Shown: piece after piece, positions 27,672 through 36,075 of the stretch
Layout of the letters: each line of letters starts with the position of its first letter
How positions within the stretch are numbered: the stretch's first letter is position 1
Assembly (NCBI RefSeq): GCF_000615945.1
Contig: NZ_BAMO01000034.1
Location: 1 to 60,498 of the forward strand
DNA length: 60,498 bases
DNA from: Caldalkalibacillus mannanilyticus JCM 10596
Lineage (GTDB): Bacteria; Bacillota; Bacilli; Caldalkalibacillales; JCM-10596
Reading direction: 5' to 3'
Translations under genes and position numbers: made by a program
Notes under the pieces: model-generated
Database searches by the model: none
What the model was told of the DNA's origin: nothing
What the model saw: only the letters and a program-made list of their open reading frames with translations

Positions 27672-28649
27672 CTATTTGTCTGTCTGTTCAATCTCGTAGG
27701 CTTCAATGATCCTTTTGACTAATGGATGTCGGACTACATCTGCTTGTTGCATGTAAATAAAGCTTAGTCCTTTTACAGGCCGCAAAATTCTTTCTGATTC
27801 TATTAAACCAGAGCGTTTCCCCTTTGGTAGGTCAATTTGAGTCACATCCCCTGTAATGACCATCTTTGAACCAAAGCCTAATCTGGTTAAAAACATTTTC
27901 ATCTGCTCAGGAGTTGTATTCTGTGCTTCATCCAAAATAACAAATGAGTCGTCTAGGGTTCTACCTCGCATATAAGCTAGAGGAGCCACCTCAATAATTC
28001 CACGCTCAAGGTATTTCGTTACATGCTCAACTCCTAAAATATCGTGTAGTGCATCATAGAGAGGTCTTAAATAGGGATCTACCTTTTCTTGCAGGTCTCC
28101 CGGTAAGAATCCAAGATTTTCTCCTGCTTCTACAGCCGGTCTAGTCAATACAATTCTTTTGACCATTCCTCTTTTTAAGAACATGGTAGCTAAGACCACA
28201 GCCAGATAGGTCTTTCCCGTCCCAGCAGGTCCAATTCCAAAAACAATATCATTTTTTTGAATGGCAGTAACATAATGTCTTTGCCCTAAGGTTTTTACAC
28301 GAACGGGTTTTCCTTTTACATTGTTTGTTAATTCCTCTTCAAATAACTCAATTAATTCATCAACTACACCTTGCTTGGCAAGTTGTGTAGCATAAATAAT
28401 GTCCCTCTCAGATAACTGATAACCAGAACGAATGAGCCTCAATAGAGTTTGGAATAATGCTTGAGCAATTTTAATCGCGGATGAAGAACCAGAAATCGTT
28501 ACTTCTTCATTACGAATGACCACCTGAATGTCTAACTCCTTCTCAATTTCAGCTAAAAAACGATCTGAGGGTCCAAACAGTTTTTGTGCTTCATCTGTAT
28601 CTACAACTGGTAGATTAAATTGTTCGATATTTTCCTGCAAAAGCCTCAA
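27672..28649 (-). CDS. phoH: PhoH family ATPase
   Basis: This is a cytoplasmic P-loop ATPase linked to RNA metabolism. Walker A is GIGPAGTGKTYLA (about residues 138-150), Walker B FVILDEAQN (about 236-244), with an N-terminal KH-like segment (about 45-90). Length is 325 residues. The start overlaps the yqfD stop by four bases, so the genes are coupled in the yqfC-yqfD-phoH-pgpH order of Bacillus. Confidence 0.95.
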   Translation of the reverse strand: MRLLQENIEQFNLPVVDTDEAQKLFGPSDRFLAEIEKELDIQVVIRNEEVTISGSSSAIKIAQALFQTLLRLIRSGYQLSERDIIYATQLAKQGVVDELIELFEEELTNNVKGKPVRVKTLGQRHYVTAIQKNDIVFGIGPAGTGKTYLAVVLATMFLKRGMVKRIVLTRPAVEAGENLGFLPGDLQEKVDPYLRPLYDALHDILGVEHVTKYLERGIIEVAPLAYMRGRTLDDSFVILDEAQNTTPEQMKMFLTRLGFGSKMVITGDVTQIDLPKGKRSGLIESERILRPVKGLSFIYMQQADVVRHPLVKRIIEAYEIEQTDK

Positions 28650-29848
28650 TCTCCTTGGATAATTAATTGTTCAGATGCGATATCTTCGATCACAGAATAA
28701 TGCATCTTTATATACACTTTACCATTCTCCAGATGCTTTCGCAAAACATTTTCCTCTTTTATGACTGCTTCTGGCTGTAACTTTCTGTAAAGATTGTTTC
28801 TGCTTATTTGTTTCCCTATCTCTAGAGCTTCTTGCTCATTTATTTCTGTTTTCTTTTTTTCTGTTGCAGAAATGGTTTCTTTTGCCCATGTTATAGGAAA
28901 AGTCCATCCTTTAATATTCACGCTATAGTCCTGTGTATCTGACGTATGACTGGCAAAGGAAATGGACTCAAATCCCCACACCCTTAGTGAAAGCGGACCT
29001 ACCTTTACATAGAAACGCTCCAGTGCTTCTCCAGTCAACACTTCTTTTTTCTGAACGAGAGGAACTTCGATATTGCCTTCATACCATACTTCACCCCATA
29101 CTTTCCCTTGGGCTGACACAATTTGTTGCTGCTTTTCTGTTCCTAGAATTCCCGAAACTAATAGATCGCCCGGCTTCACGTATTGATTTATTTTAACCAT
29201 TGTTTGTCCCTGCTCCACAAAGTAATCATGGATGATGGCTTTTTTCTTGGCTACCAAATGCCTTGGATTTGTTTTTGTCTGTATTTCAGGTAAGGTTTTT
29301 TCTACTACTTTAAGATGGACGGTTGTTCCTTGATATTTATAACCTACCCAAGTTACACTCGGCATTTGCTCCATTAGCTTGCGTTGAATCGTTTGTCCAT
29401 TTTCTGCCCTAAATTTAAAAGCTCCCGGCTTGACTCCAAGCTGAGCAAGCTCACTTCTTATCGCTTGCTCTGTTTCAGGAAGCTTGACCCCTTCAATTTC
29501 AATATTCCAAATCATAGAAGAAAGCATGTACATAATTAGAACAAAACATACGGCGCCTCCAAACAGTCCCCCTCTTCTTCTGACACTTTTAAAGAAAAAG
29601 GGAAGTCCTCTTTTTTTTATAATATGGACTCGACAGTCTGTTTCTTTTAACAAAGCACGAAGGTGGAAAAAATGAGGTAAAGCGATGGAGAAACGCGCTT
29701 CATCTTCACTGCTTCTTACTAGATTCCAAGCAGCAAAGCGTTGACTCATCATCCTATTAATAAGTCTTTCGATTTTTTTTCCTTTGACTCGAATTATTAT
29801 GTACCCTTCCCACCAATGAATCATCTCTTTATTCCCCATCGAACTCAA
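28646..29848 (-). CDS. yqfD: Sporulation protein YqfD
   Basis: It is a membrane-anchored protein of the sigma-E regulon in B. subtilis; its exact function is unknown. The first 90 residues include WEGYIIIRVKGKKIERLINRM and a small soluble domain; one membrane segment lies about 93-113 (GGAVCFVLIMYMLSSMIW), and the C-terminal 280 residues face outside. Length is 400 residues, normal for YqfD. It lies eight bases after yqfC. Confidence 0.93.
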   Translation of the reverse strand: MSSMGNKEMIHWWEGYIIIRVKGKKIERLINRMMSQRFAAWNLVRSSEDEARFSIALPHFFHLRALLKETDCRVHIIKKRGLPFFFKSVRRRGGLFGGAVCFVLIMYMLSSMIWNIEIEGVKLPETEQAIRSELAQLGVKPGAFKFRAENGQTIQRKLMEQMPSVTWVGYKYQGTTVHLKVVEKTLPEIQTKTNPRHLVAKKKAIIHDYFVEQGQTMVKINQYVKPGDLLVSGILGTEKQQQIVSAQGKVWGEVWYEGNIEVPLVQKKEVLTGEALERFYVKVGPLSLRVWGFESISFASHTSDTQDYSVNIKGWTFPITWAKETISATEKKKTEINEQEALEIGKQISRNNLYRKLQPEAVIKEENVLRKHLENGKVYIKMHYSVIEDIASEQLIIQGD

Positions 29849-29856
29849 CTCCTCTG

Positions 29857-30144
29857 CTACTTAATTTGGTCTAAGTAATGAACCTCTCGAATAAATCCTT
29901 CTAGTAACACTTCTTCAGGCAAGATTTGCCTAATGATTAAATTCTCACCTTTGATTAATAGCTGACCCTTATTACTCAACAAAAGCCGAAGTTCATTTTT
30001 ATGGAAAACGAGAACGCCTCTATGGTTTTCTACATACATTTGTAATGGACCAATCATGGTAATGCGAGGCATATCCAGTACCACATCTTTGGGTAAATCA
30101 AGGACTCCTGCCATCCAACGTTTTAATTTTTGAAGTTTTCTCAT
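29857..30144 (-). CDS. yqfC: Sporulation protein YqfC
   Basis: A 95-residue protein: basic N-terminus (MRKLQKLKRWMAGVLDLPKD) then DMPRITMIGPLQMYVENHRGV, typical of the YabP/YqfC family, for which a spore-coat or mother-cell role is presumed. The ATG at 30144 follows GGGAGGCGG. The in-frame extension back to 30258 crosses the upstream terminator and is not coding. A sigma-E-like promoter lies directly in front. Confidence 0.9.
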   Translation of the reverse strand: MRKLQKLKRWMAGVLDLPKDVVLDMPRITMIGPLQMYVENHRGVLVFHKNELRLLLSNKGQLLIKGENLIIRQILPEEVLLEGFIREVHYLDQIK

Positions 30145-30170
30145 TCGACAGCCGCCTCCCTCTCTTATTG

Positions 30171-30199
30171 ATGTTATGCTGTAAAGTAGAGGCATATGC
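30171..30199 (-). promoter_or_regulatory. Candidate sigma-E promoter of yqfC
   Basis: On the reverse strand GCATATG and CATAACAT are 14 bases apart, resembling the sigma-E elements KMATATT and CATACAHT at the right spacing. It is about 27 bases before the yqfC ATG. yqfC and yqfD belong to the sigma-E regulon in B. subtilis. Confidence 0.45.
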
Positions 30200-30202
30200 C
30201 TT

Positions 30203-30238
30203 AAAAACGAAAAAAAGTCGCCCAAATCGGACGACTTT
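30203..30238 (-). terminator. Terminator after the floA-linked gene
   Basis: AAAAGTCG (30213-30220) pairs with CGACTTTT (30231-30238), extended by CCC/GGA with one wobble. The A-rich plus strand at 30203-30216 provides the U tract. It separates the 178-residue gene from yqfC. Confidence 0.75.
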
Positions 30239-30274
30239 TCTTCATTATACAAATTCATTTTTTTATCGATTCGT

Positions 30275-30811
30275 TCATCTGCGACGCCCTATCATTGCTC
30301 TGTTCGAACGATGAGGCTCCTTCGCTCTCGGACTGCCTAAAACCTGTGACCAAATAACCCCTTGCATAACATTAGTAGATTCTACCCGCTTAAAATCAAC
30401 TAACCCTGGCGGGAGAGCTGAAGCGGGTTTCCTTGCTGAAGAATGCGCTTCATGATTGATTTCACTGGGGTGAGGCTGACGAATAGAATCAGTCGCTCTC
30501 TCTCGTGCAGAGTGTTTCTTCTGAGGCGCTTCTTCTCTTTTGATCTCCAGCTTTTCTACCCTCGTAGGCTGTGGTTTGGGTTTTGGATCTAAGAGCTCCT
30601 CAACCTTCTCCCAAGGAAACTCCACAGGGAAGGCTGTTGGTTTTGGGTTGGCAGGATGTGTTTCTTGTTTCGGATTTTGACCCTGCCTCTGGCGCTGATT
30701 GGGCTTAGTCGGTTCTTCCGTTGGTTTGCGACGAAATAGACCAAGCAATACCCAACCAATTAAGATCACAAAATAAAAGTTTTTAAATATAAACTCGATT
30801 ATATTCTCCAC
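30275..30811 (-). CDS. Hypothetical protein with one membrane anchor and a disordered basic tail
   Basis: I do not recognise the family as a whole. Residues 5-25 form one membrane segment (IIEFIFKNFYFVILIGWVLLG). Residues 27-130 are rich in Pro, Lys, Glu, Gln and Arg and look disordered. The C-terminus (about 148-178) holds a more ordered motif, VMQGVIWSQVLGSPRAKEP, and ends in RRR; similar 'sExLGxPRA' tails occur in other Bacilli proteins. It lies between floA and yqfC, the place of yqfB in Bacillus, and ends at a strong terminator. Confidence 0.75.
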   Translation of the reverse strand: MENIIEFIFKNFYFVILIGWVLLGLFRRKPTEEPTKPNQRQRQGQNPKQETHPANPKPTAFPVEFPWEKVEELLDPKPKPQPTRVEKLEIKREEAPQKKHSARERATDSIRQPHPSEINHEAHSSARKPASALPPGLVDFKRVESTNVMQGVIWSQVLGSPRAKEPHRSNRAMIGRRR

Positions 30812-30857
30812 TGGACATTCCTCCAGTTGATTAATTTATTCTTAGTTTCACACTTCA

Positions 30858-31861
30858 TCATTTCTTTGGATTATTATTATGGTGATCATCTTGATCCGTT
30901 ACCTTACCAATGGAGGTACGCATGTCGGTATCAGCCATGATATTTTGCAGGTTCATATAATCCATAACACCTAATTTACCAGATCGAAGAGCTTCAGCCA
31001 TTGCAAGCGGAACTTCTGCTTCTGCTTCCGTTACCTTCGCTCTCATTTCCTCTACTCTGGCTTTCATCTCTTGTTCTGTAGCGACAGCCATTGCACGGCG
31101 TTCTTCCGCTTTCGCTTGGGCAATCTTCTTATCTGCTTCAGCTTGATCTGTCTGTAACTCAGCTCCAATATTCTTACCGATGTCCACATCTGCGATATCA
31201 ATCGATAAGATCTCAAAGGCAGTTCCTGCATCAAGACCTTTATTTAGTACTGTAGTAGAAATCATATCAGGGTTTTCTAATACTTGTTTGTGTAAGTTAG
31301 CAGAACCGATCGTTGATACAATCCCTTCCCCTACACGAGCAATAATTGTTTCTTCACCCGCACCACCGACGAGTCGATCAATGTTCGCACGTACTGTAAT
31401 TCTGGCTTTTGCTTTCACTTCAATTCCATCCATCGCTACACCGGCAATAGAAGGTGTTTCGATCACCTTAGGGTTAACACTCATCTGTACCGCTTCTAAT
31501 ACATCACGACCTGCTAAGTCGATAGCTGCAGCACGCTCAAATGTTAAATCAATATTGGCACGATGAGCTGCAATAAGGGCATTAACCACACGGTCCACAT
31601 TACCTCCAGCTAAATAGTGACTCTCTAGCTGATTAATGCTTATTTGAAGTCCTGCCTTCCTCGCTTTTACTAAGGGATTAACAACCCTTGCTGGAATAAC
31701 TCGGCGGAGCTCATTCCGATTAGAGTAAAGATTCCTACTCTTACCCCTGCAGCTAAAGCTGAAATCCACAGCATCACAGGAACAAATGTGAAAAATACTG
31801 ACAGTGCAATAAATGTGAAAATAATGATGACGATGAAAAACAACACATTTATATCTTGCAT
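30858..31861 (-). CDS. floA: Flotillin-like protein FloA (frameshifted as sequenced)
   Basis: FloA scaffolds functional membrane microdomains. The true N-terminus is in the frame starting at 31861 ([14 protein letters not shown], one hairpin membrane segment, then [27 protein letters not shown]). About 31711 the frame shifts by one missing base into [20 protein letters not shown], then SPFH domain and an Ala/Glu-rich coiled coil (about 230-290). The out-of-frame ORF extension to 31877 is an artefact. Combined length is about 334 residues, as expected. It follows nfeD, the usual partner. Confidence 0.93.
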
Positions 31862-31924
31862 TTACCTTCCTCCTCAATTATGTATTTATATTTGAAAGGG
31901 CTATGCCCTCAAATAACCATTGTT

Positions 31925-33283
31925 TTATTTTGTTTCGTCAGTAAGAGTATCAGCGAATGGACTAACAACTATTCGAGTTCCATCAACATAAATAACACGA
32001 ATCAGTTGATCCTTTTCAATGATTCCACCTTCACTGACTGCATCAAAACGCCTGTCCTCGATTTGGATGGCTCCAGCAGGGCGAAGCTTAGTTAAGGCTC
32101 TACCTGTCTTACCCACCAGATCTTTTTTAGATTGAAATCTTTCCTGGCTCTCTTCTTCTTCTAAGCCTTCCTCTAACACAAGTTTCGTCCAGAGTCCTTT
32201 TTTGTTCGTGTATTTCAGTAAAATACCCCCAACAATGATGGTGATTAATGTAGCCCAGCCTACTGATTGCAAGCCAACTACATAATCAAAGCTCGCTAAA
32301 GTCAGTCCCCCAATAATAGAAACAACACCTAGTATACCAAAGATTCCAAATCCGGGGACAAAAATCTCAATAATGATGAGAATAATTCCTACAATAAAGA
32401 GTAGGAGTGACTCCCAGCCAGCAAAGCCAGCAATCATATGTCCAAAAAAGAAAAGTAACAAAGCAGAAACACCAATGGTTCCAGGGATACCAAAACCAGG
32501 ACTATATAACTCCAGCATAAGCCCTAAACTCCCAAGGGAAAACAAGATAGGCATCACGACTGGACTGGTGACAAATCGGGCTATTTTTTCTGCCACCGTG
32601 GTTGCTACCTCCACGATCTTAGCTTGCTCCAATTCTAAGAAATCGATTAACTCAGCTCTTGTATTTACTATCTTTTCGGCATAGCCATATTGAAGAGCAT
32701 CATTTGCCCCGAAGGTTAAGACCTCACCTTTTTTTACAACACCCTCAATCTCCATGTCGATGTCAACCATGGCTTTCGCGTATTGTGGATCTCTTCCTTT
32801 CACACTTGCAGCTTCTGCCATTGCCTGAATCCAATAGGACATTGCCTTAGCCTCTCCTGCGTTCCCAGCAGAGTCTACAACGGTTGCTGCTCCCATCGTT
32901 GAACCTGGAGTCATGACAATCTGATCTGCATTTAGAGCGATATAAGCTCCTGCTGAAATTGCTTTTCCACGTACGAAGGCTGTAATGGGAATTTGAGTTT
33001 GCTGGAGTAGGTCTCCAATTCCAGCTGCGGCATCAACAGCTCCTCCAAAGGTACTAATCTCCACAATAATATGGTCCGCCCCTGCTTCTTCAGCTTCTTG
33101 AAACGCTCTCTCCATAAAAACCTGCAGGCCACGTTCAATGTTACTTTCCACTGGAACCACATAGACTAGTGACTGTTGATTAGTTGCTTGAATCGAAGGC
33201 TGTAGTACCGAAAATAAAAATGGAATGAGTAAGGTTATGTAAAAAATAACTCTAAAGCCCTTCATCATCGTCGACCTTTTCAT
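31925..33283 (-). CDS. NfeD-family membrane serine protease (YqeZ)
   Basis: It partners FloA in membrane microdomains. It has an N-terminal signal segment (about 8-30), a ClpP-class protease domain (about 38-225) with the serine in AISAGAYIALNADQ and the lysine region in GEAKAMSY, four membrane segments (about 235-340), and a C-terminal OB-fold NfeD domain (about 375-450, with LVGKTGRALTKLRPAGAIQIEDRRFDAVSEG). Length is 452 residues. The ATG follows GAGGAGGTG. It lies upstream of floA by 63 bases and is co-transcribed. Confidence 0.93.
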   Translation of the reverse strand: MKRSTMMKGFRVIFYITLLIPFLFSVLQPSIQATNQQSLVYVVPVESNIERGLQVFMERAFQEAEEAGADHIIVEISTFGGAVDAAAGIGDLLQQTQIPITAFVRGKAISAGAYIALNADQIVMTPGSTMGAATVVDSAGNAGEAKAMSYWIQAMAEAASVKGRDPQYAKAMVDIDMEIEGVVKKGEVLTFGANDALQYGYAEKIVNTRAELIDFLELEQAKIVEVATTVAEKIARFVTSPVVMPILFSLGSLGLMLELYSPGFGIPGTIGVSALLLFFFGHMIAGFAGWESLLLFIVGIILIIIEIFVPGFGIFGILGVVSIIGGLTLASFDYVVGLQSVGWATLITIIVGGILLKYTNKKGLWTKLVLEEGLEEEESQERFQSKKDLVGKTGRALTKLRPAGAIQIEDRRFDAVSEGGIIEKDQLIRVIYVDGTRIVVSPFADTLTDETK

Positions 33284-33384
33284 TTTACACCTCCTCTTCT
33301 ATCTTTATTATACCAATTTTTTATTAATTCAATCGAATCCTCTTTACTGTATACGTTAGTGATCCTAAAAGGTTTCACAGAAAA

Positions 33385-33427
33385 TAAAAAAATCCTGATA
33401 CCTTTTAATCGGTATCAGGACTTTTTT
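33385..33427 (-). terminator. Terminator of rpsU-yqeY
   Basis: TCCTGATACC (33393-33402) and GGTATCAGGA (33411-33420) form a perfect 10-bp stem. The plus-strand A run at 33385-33392 supplies the U tract. It overlaps the last bases of yqeY. Confidence 0.88.
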
Positions 33428-33869
33428 AAGTTAACAATTGTTGTACAAGTTTATTGACAAGGGCGCCATCTGCTTTACCTTTAACTTTAGGCATCAAAGC
33501 ACCCATTACCTTACCCATATCTGCTTTGGAGCTAGCTCCAACTTGAGCAATAGTTTCAGCAACAAGCTGACGAATTTCATCTTCACTTAATTGTTGAGGC
33601 ATATATTTAGTCAATACATTAATTTCCTCTTGTACTCCATCGGCTAAATCGTCACGATCTGCCTTTTGAAACTCTTGGAGGGAATCTCTTCTTTGCTTCA
33701 TTTCTCGCGTAAGAACAGTTAACATCTCATCCTCAGTCAATTCTCGACCCAGGTTGATTTGTTCATTCTGAAGAGATGATTTCAGCATCCGTATAACGGA
33801 TAGCTTTTTCTTCTCTTTGTCTTTCATTGCTTGCTTCATATCGGAGTTTAATAATTCTAATAATGACAT
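33426..33869 (-). CDS. yqeY: YqeY/GatB-like protein
   Basis: The protein resembles the tRNA-binding tail domain of GatB, though its own role is unproven. It starts [33 protein letters not shown] and ends in [24 protein letters not shown], both diagnostic. Length is 147 residues. It follows rpsU by 15 bases, the usual pair in Firmicutes. Confidence 0.95.
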   Translation of the reverse strand: MSLLELLNSDMKQAMKDKEKKKLSVIRMLKSSLQNEQINLGRELTEDEMLTVLTREMKQRRDSLQEFQKADRDDLADGVQEEINVLTKYMPQQLSEDEIRQLVAETIAQVGASSKADMGKVMGALMPKVKGKADGALVNKLVQQLLT

Positions 33870-33884
33870 CCGAAAAAAGACCTC

Positions 33885-34058
33885 CTAGAATTTACGTTTA
33901 CGAGCTGCCTCAGATTTCTTTTTGCGCTTCACGCTTGGCTTCTCATAATGCTTACGCTTCTTAATCTCAGCAATAACTCCATCCTTAGAGCAAGAACGCT
34001 TGAAGCGGCGAAGTGCTTGATCTAGAGATTCATTTTTACGAACACGAGTTTCTGCCAT
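33885..34058 (-). CDS. rpsU: 30S ribosomal protein S21
   Basis: A 57-residue basic protein of the small subunit, translated by eye: it begins [20 protein letters not shown], continues [20 protein letters not shown] and ends in a Lys/Arg-rich tail, all as expected for S21. GGAGGGAGGGAAG lies before the ATG. It heads the rpsU-yqeY pair and has its own promoter. Confidence 0.97.
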   Translation of the reverse strand: MAETRVRKNESLDQALRRFKRSCSKDGVIAEIKKRKHYEKPSVKRKKKSEAARKRKF

Positions 34059-34121
34059 AATACTTCCCTCCCTCCGCTACAACCATCAAACAAAGTTGCT
34101 CTTGCAAATCTGTCAAAGTAC

Positions 34122-34151
34122 ATTATATTACACTTAGATATGATTGGTCAA
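34122..34151 (-). promoter_or_regulatory. Promoter of rpsU-yqeY
   Basis: On the reverse strand TTGACC and TATAAT are 18 bases apart, about 64 bases before rpsU. Confidence 0.65.
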
Positions 34152-34169
34152 CTTTACTCTTTCATTCTT

Positions 34170-34484
34170 TTACCAACCTAATAAATGATAGTGGAGATGG
34201 AACACTTCTTGTCCACCTTTAGCCCCTACATTGACCTGCATTTTCCACCCTTCAAGTCCTAATGCCTTAGCTAAATGCTGAGCTACCTTATGTATATGTG
34301 TCACAAGATGCAAATCATCTTCTTCCACATCTGCTAATGTAGGAATTGGTTTCTTAGGAATGATGAGAATATGAACGGGTGCCTGAGGGTTAATATCATG
34401 AAAGGCTAGTGTTAATTCATCCTCATGCACAATTGTTGCTGGAAGCTCTTTGCGTATAATTTTACTAAAAATTGTTTCACTCAT
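34170..34484 (-). CDS. HIT family nucleotide-binding protein (HinT type)
   Basis: These enzymes hydrolyse AMP-linked phosphoramidates. The histidine triad is HLHYHLLGW at the very C-terminus, with IFSKIIRKELPATIVHEDE at the N-terminus and HILIIPKKPIPTL in the middle. Length is 104 residues from the ATG at 34484, which follows GAGGGAGTGC; the ATG at 34514 lies in the promoter region. The gene is monocistronic. Confidence 0.93.
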   Translation of the reverse strand: MSETIFSKIIRKELPATIVHEDELTLAFHDINPQAPVHILIIPKKPIPTLADVEEDDLHLVTHIHKVAQHLAKALGLEGWKMQVNVGAKGGQEVFHLHYHLLGW

Positions 34485-34512
34485 GTCTTGCACTCCCTCT
34501 ACCTTTTTCCAC

Positions 34513-34539
34513 ATTATAACATGATCTTTCGCTCATCAA
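34513..34539 (-). promoter_or_regulatory. Candidate promoter of the HIT gene
   Basis: On the reverse strand a TG-extended TATAAT (34518-34513) follows TTGATG (34539-34534) by 15 bases, a short spacer that the extended -10 could offset. Confidence 0.45.
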
Positions 34540-34561
34540 AATAGTAAACTCAGACCTTAGC

Positions 34562-35821
34562 TCAAAAATTAGAAACTTGTTTATCCCAGCCCTCAAAATG
34601 AATGCCATATTCCTTTTGTAACGCTCGTATAAATACTTCTACGATCCCAGGGTCAAATTGGGTCCCTGAACAACGTTTTAGCTCCTCTACTGCTTCTGCC
34701 ATGCTCATTCCTTGTTTGTAGGACCTCCGCGAAGTCATGGCATCAAATGAGTCTGCCACGCACATGATTCGAGCGTGTAATGGAATCTCTTTCCCCTTTA
34801 GTCCTAAAGGATAACCCTTTCCGTCCATTCGTTCGTGATGATACCGAATCACAGGAAGGTATTTTTTAAAGAAATGCATGTCCTTGACCAGAAGAAAGCC
34901 TTTTTCGGGGTGAGATTTGATGATATCAAATTCTTCTTCGGTTAGTTTCCCCGCTTTATTAATCAGCTCATTCGGTATTTCTATCTTTCCAATATCATGC
35001 CATGAAGCAGCCTGCGATAATTCATGAATCTCTTTATTAGACAGCTTCATTTCCTTGCCAATGATGATCGTCCAATTTTTGACACGCTCGGAGTGGGAAT
35101 GGGTGATAGGATCATAAAGTTTTATCACGTGTAACACAAACTGGGTAAAAGTAGCCATTTCATTATTAAGAATGTATCTGAAATGAATGGTTGGTTTTAC
35201 AAAAATCATAAGAAAGGTAGAAATCGCCATCCCGATGATTCCAAAATGATGATAAACAAATACATTTATTAAGCCTAAAAAAATGGTGATGCTGCTTGTT
35301 TTTAATGTTGCAGAAAAGGCTGAAATGGATTGACTATCAAATCTTTGGTTTTGCAAAAGCATGGCTAAAAATGGTAACCCATTACTTAATACACTGTACA
35401 TCATCCCAAGAACAATGATATACAGAAAATAAGCAGATGAAAAAATATTAAATTCACCAACAGCAAATCCTTTCTGAGCAAGAATAGCCAGTAACATAAC
35501 AACCAATCCAGTAGCTGAAACATTAAATACCACTTTAATTAAGCTCTTCCTACTTCGGTTAATCATAAAAAATTCCGTAATCACCCCATAAAGTCCAGCC
35601 AATAATGGATCTAGAAATACAATAGCAGGTAAGGAAATTGGAATCGTAATGGATGTGCTGATGCTGTTTTCAATTAAGACAAAGTCTTTATTTAACATAA
35701 TGCTTAATAAGATAAAGGAAAGAGGGAGAAGAAATAGGTTGGTTACACTTATAACTTCTAAATCTAAAAAACAGTATAGTGATAAAGTGATGAACACAGT
35801 AACGATACTGTAGACATACAC
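34562..35821 (-). CDS. Membrane HD-GYP domain phosphodiesterase
   Basis: HD-GYP domains usually hydrolyse c-di-GMP. About eight hydrophobic segments fill residues 1-215, with no recognisable extracellular domain. The HD-GYP domain follows (about 230-400): HSHSERVKNW, SWHDIGKIEIP, SHPEKGF, YHHERMDGKGYPLGLKGKEIPLHARIMCVADSFDAMTS. Both the HD pair and the GYP signature (KGYP) are intact, so it should be active. Start codon is unclear: AAGAAGGAGGG lies at about 35846-35856 with no usual start at normal distance; the GTG at 35821 is 25 bases away. The neighbour upstream is a 24-residue peptide gene. Confidence 0.88.
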   Translation of the reverse strand: MYVYSIVTVFITLSLYCFLDLEVISVTNLFLLPLSFILLSIMLNKDFVLIENSISTSITIPISLPAIVFLDPLLAGLYGVITEFFMINRSRKSLIKVVFNVSATGLVVMLLAILAQKGFAVGEFNIFSSAYFLYIIVLGMMYSVLSNGLPFLAMLLQNQRFDSQSISAFSATLKTSSITIFLGLINVFVYHHFGIIGMAISTFLMIFVKPTIHFRYILNNEMATFTQFVLHVIKLYDPITHSHSERVKNWTIIIGKEMKLSNKEIHELSQAASWHDIGKIEIPNELINKAGKLTEEEFDIIKSHPEKGFLLVKDMHFFKKYLPVIRYHHERMDGKGYPLGLKGKEIPLHARIMCVADSFDAMTSRRSYKQGMSMAEAVEELKRCSGTQFDPGIVEVFIRALQKEYGIHFEGWDKQVSNF

Positions 35822-35865
35822 TCTGACATACCTATTAATAAGAATCCCTCCTTCTTAATTAAATA

Positions 35866-36062
35866 TTGCATAGCATAACAAATTTAAAAAAGTAATATTA
35901 CCAAGACATTTTGTCTCCAGGAACAACAGTTGTACCTGATTTCTTAAATACTACATTAAGAACCTTTTTCATGAGTTCGCCCTCCCTTAAATGATTTTTA
36001 CATTCATCTTTAAGTTCGGCTCTGCTCAGGGTTCGTCTCGTCTCTTCTGCTATGCTATGCAA
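35866..36062. repeat. Inverted repeat flanking the small-peptide gene
   Basis: TTGCATAGCATA at 35866-35877 is the exact reverse complement of TATGCTATGCAA at 36051-36062. The 12-bp arms enclose 173 bases containing the peptide ORF and its Shine-Dalgarno. They could be protein-binding sites, a long RNA stem, or ends of a tiny mobile element; nothing decides between these. Confidence 0.5.
35898..35972 (-). CDS. Putative 24-residue peptide next to the HD-GYP gene
   Basis: A short ORF translated by eye: it starts MKKVLNVVFKKSGTT, continues VVPGDKMSW and ends with TAA. A strong Shine-Dalgarno GGGAGGG is seven bases before the ATG, better than most annotated genes here. The peptide is basic at the N-terminus, has no signal-peptide hydrophobic core and no cysteine. 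Function is unknown. It lies 77 bases upstream of, and in the same direction as, the membrane HD-GYP gene, so they may be one transcript. Confidence 0.5.
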   Translation of the reverse strand: MKKVLNVVFKKSGTTVVPGDKMSW

Positions 36063-36075
36063 ACTGATAACAAAA

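Noticed and set aside
31862..31877. Alternative start of the floA-frame ORF at 31877
   Set aside because: The 65 residues read in that frame are out of frame; the true FloA N-terminus is read in the frame beginning at 31861.
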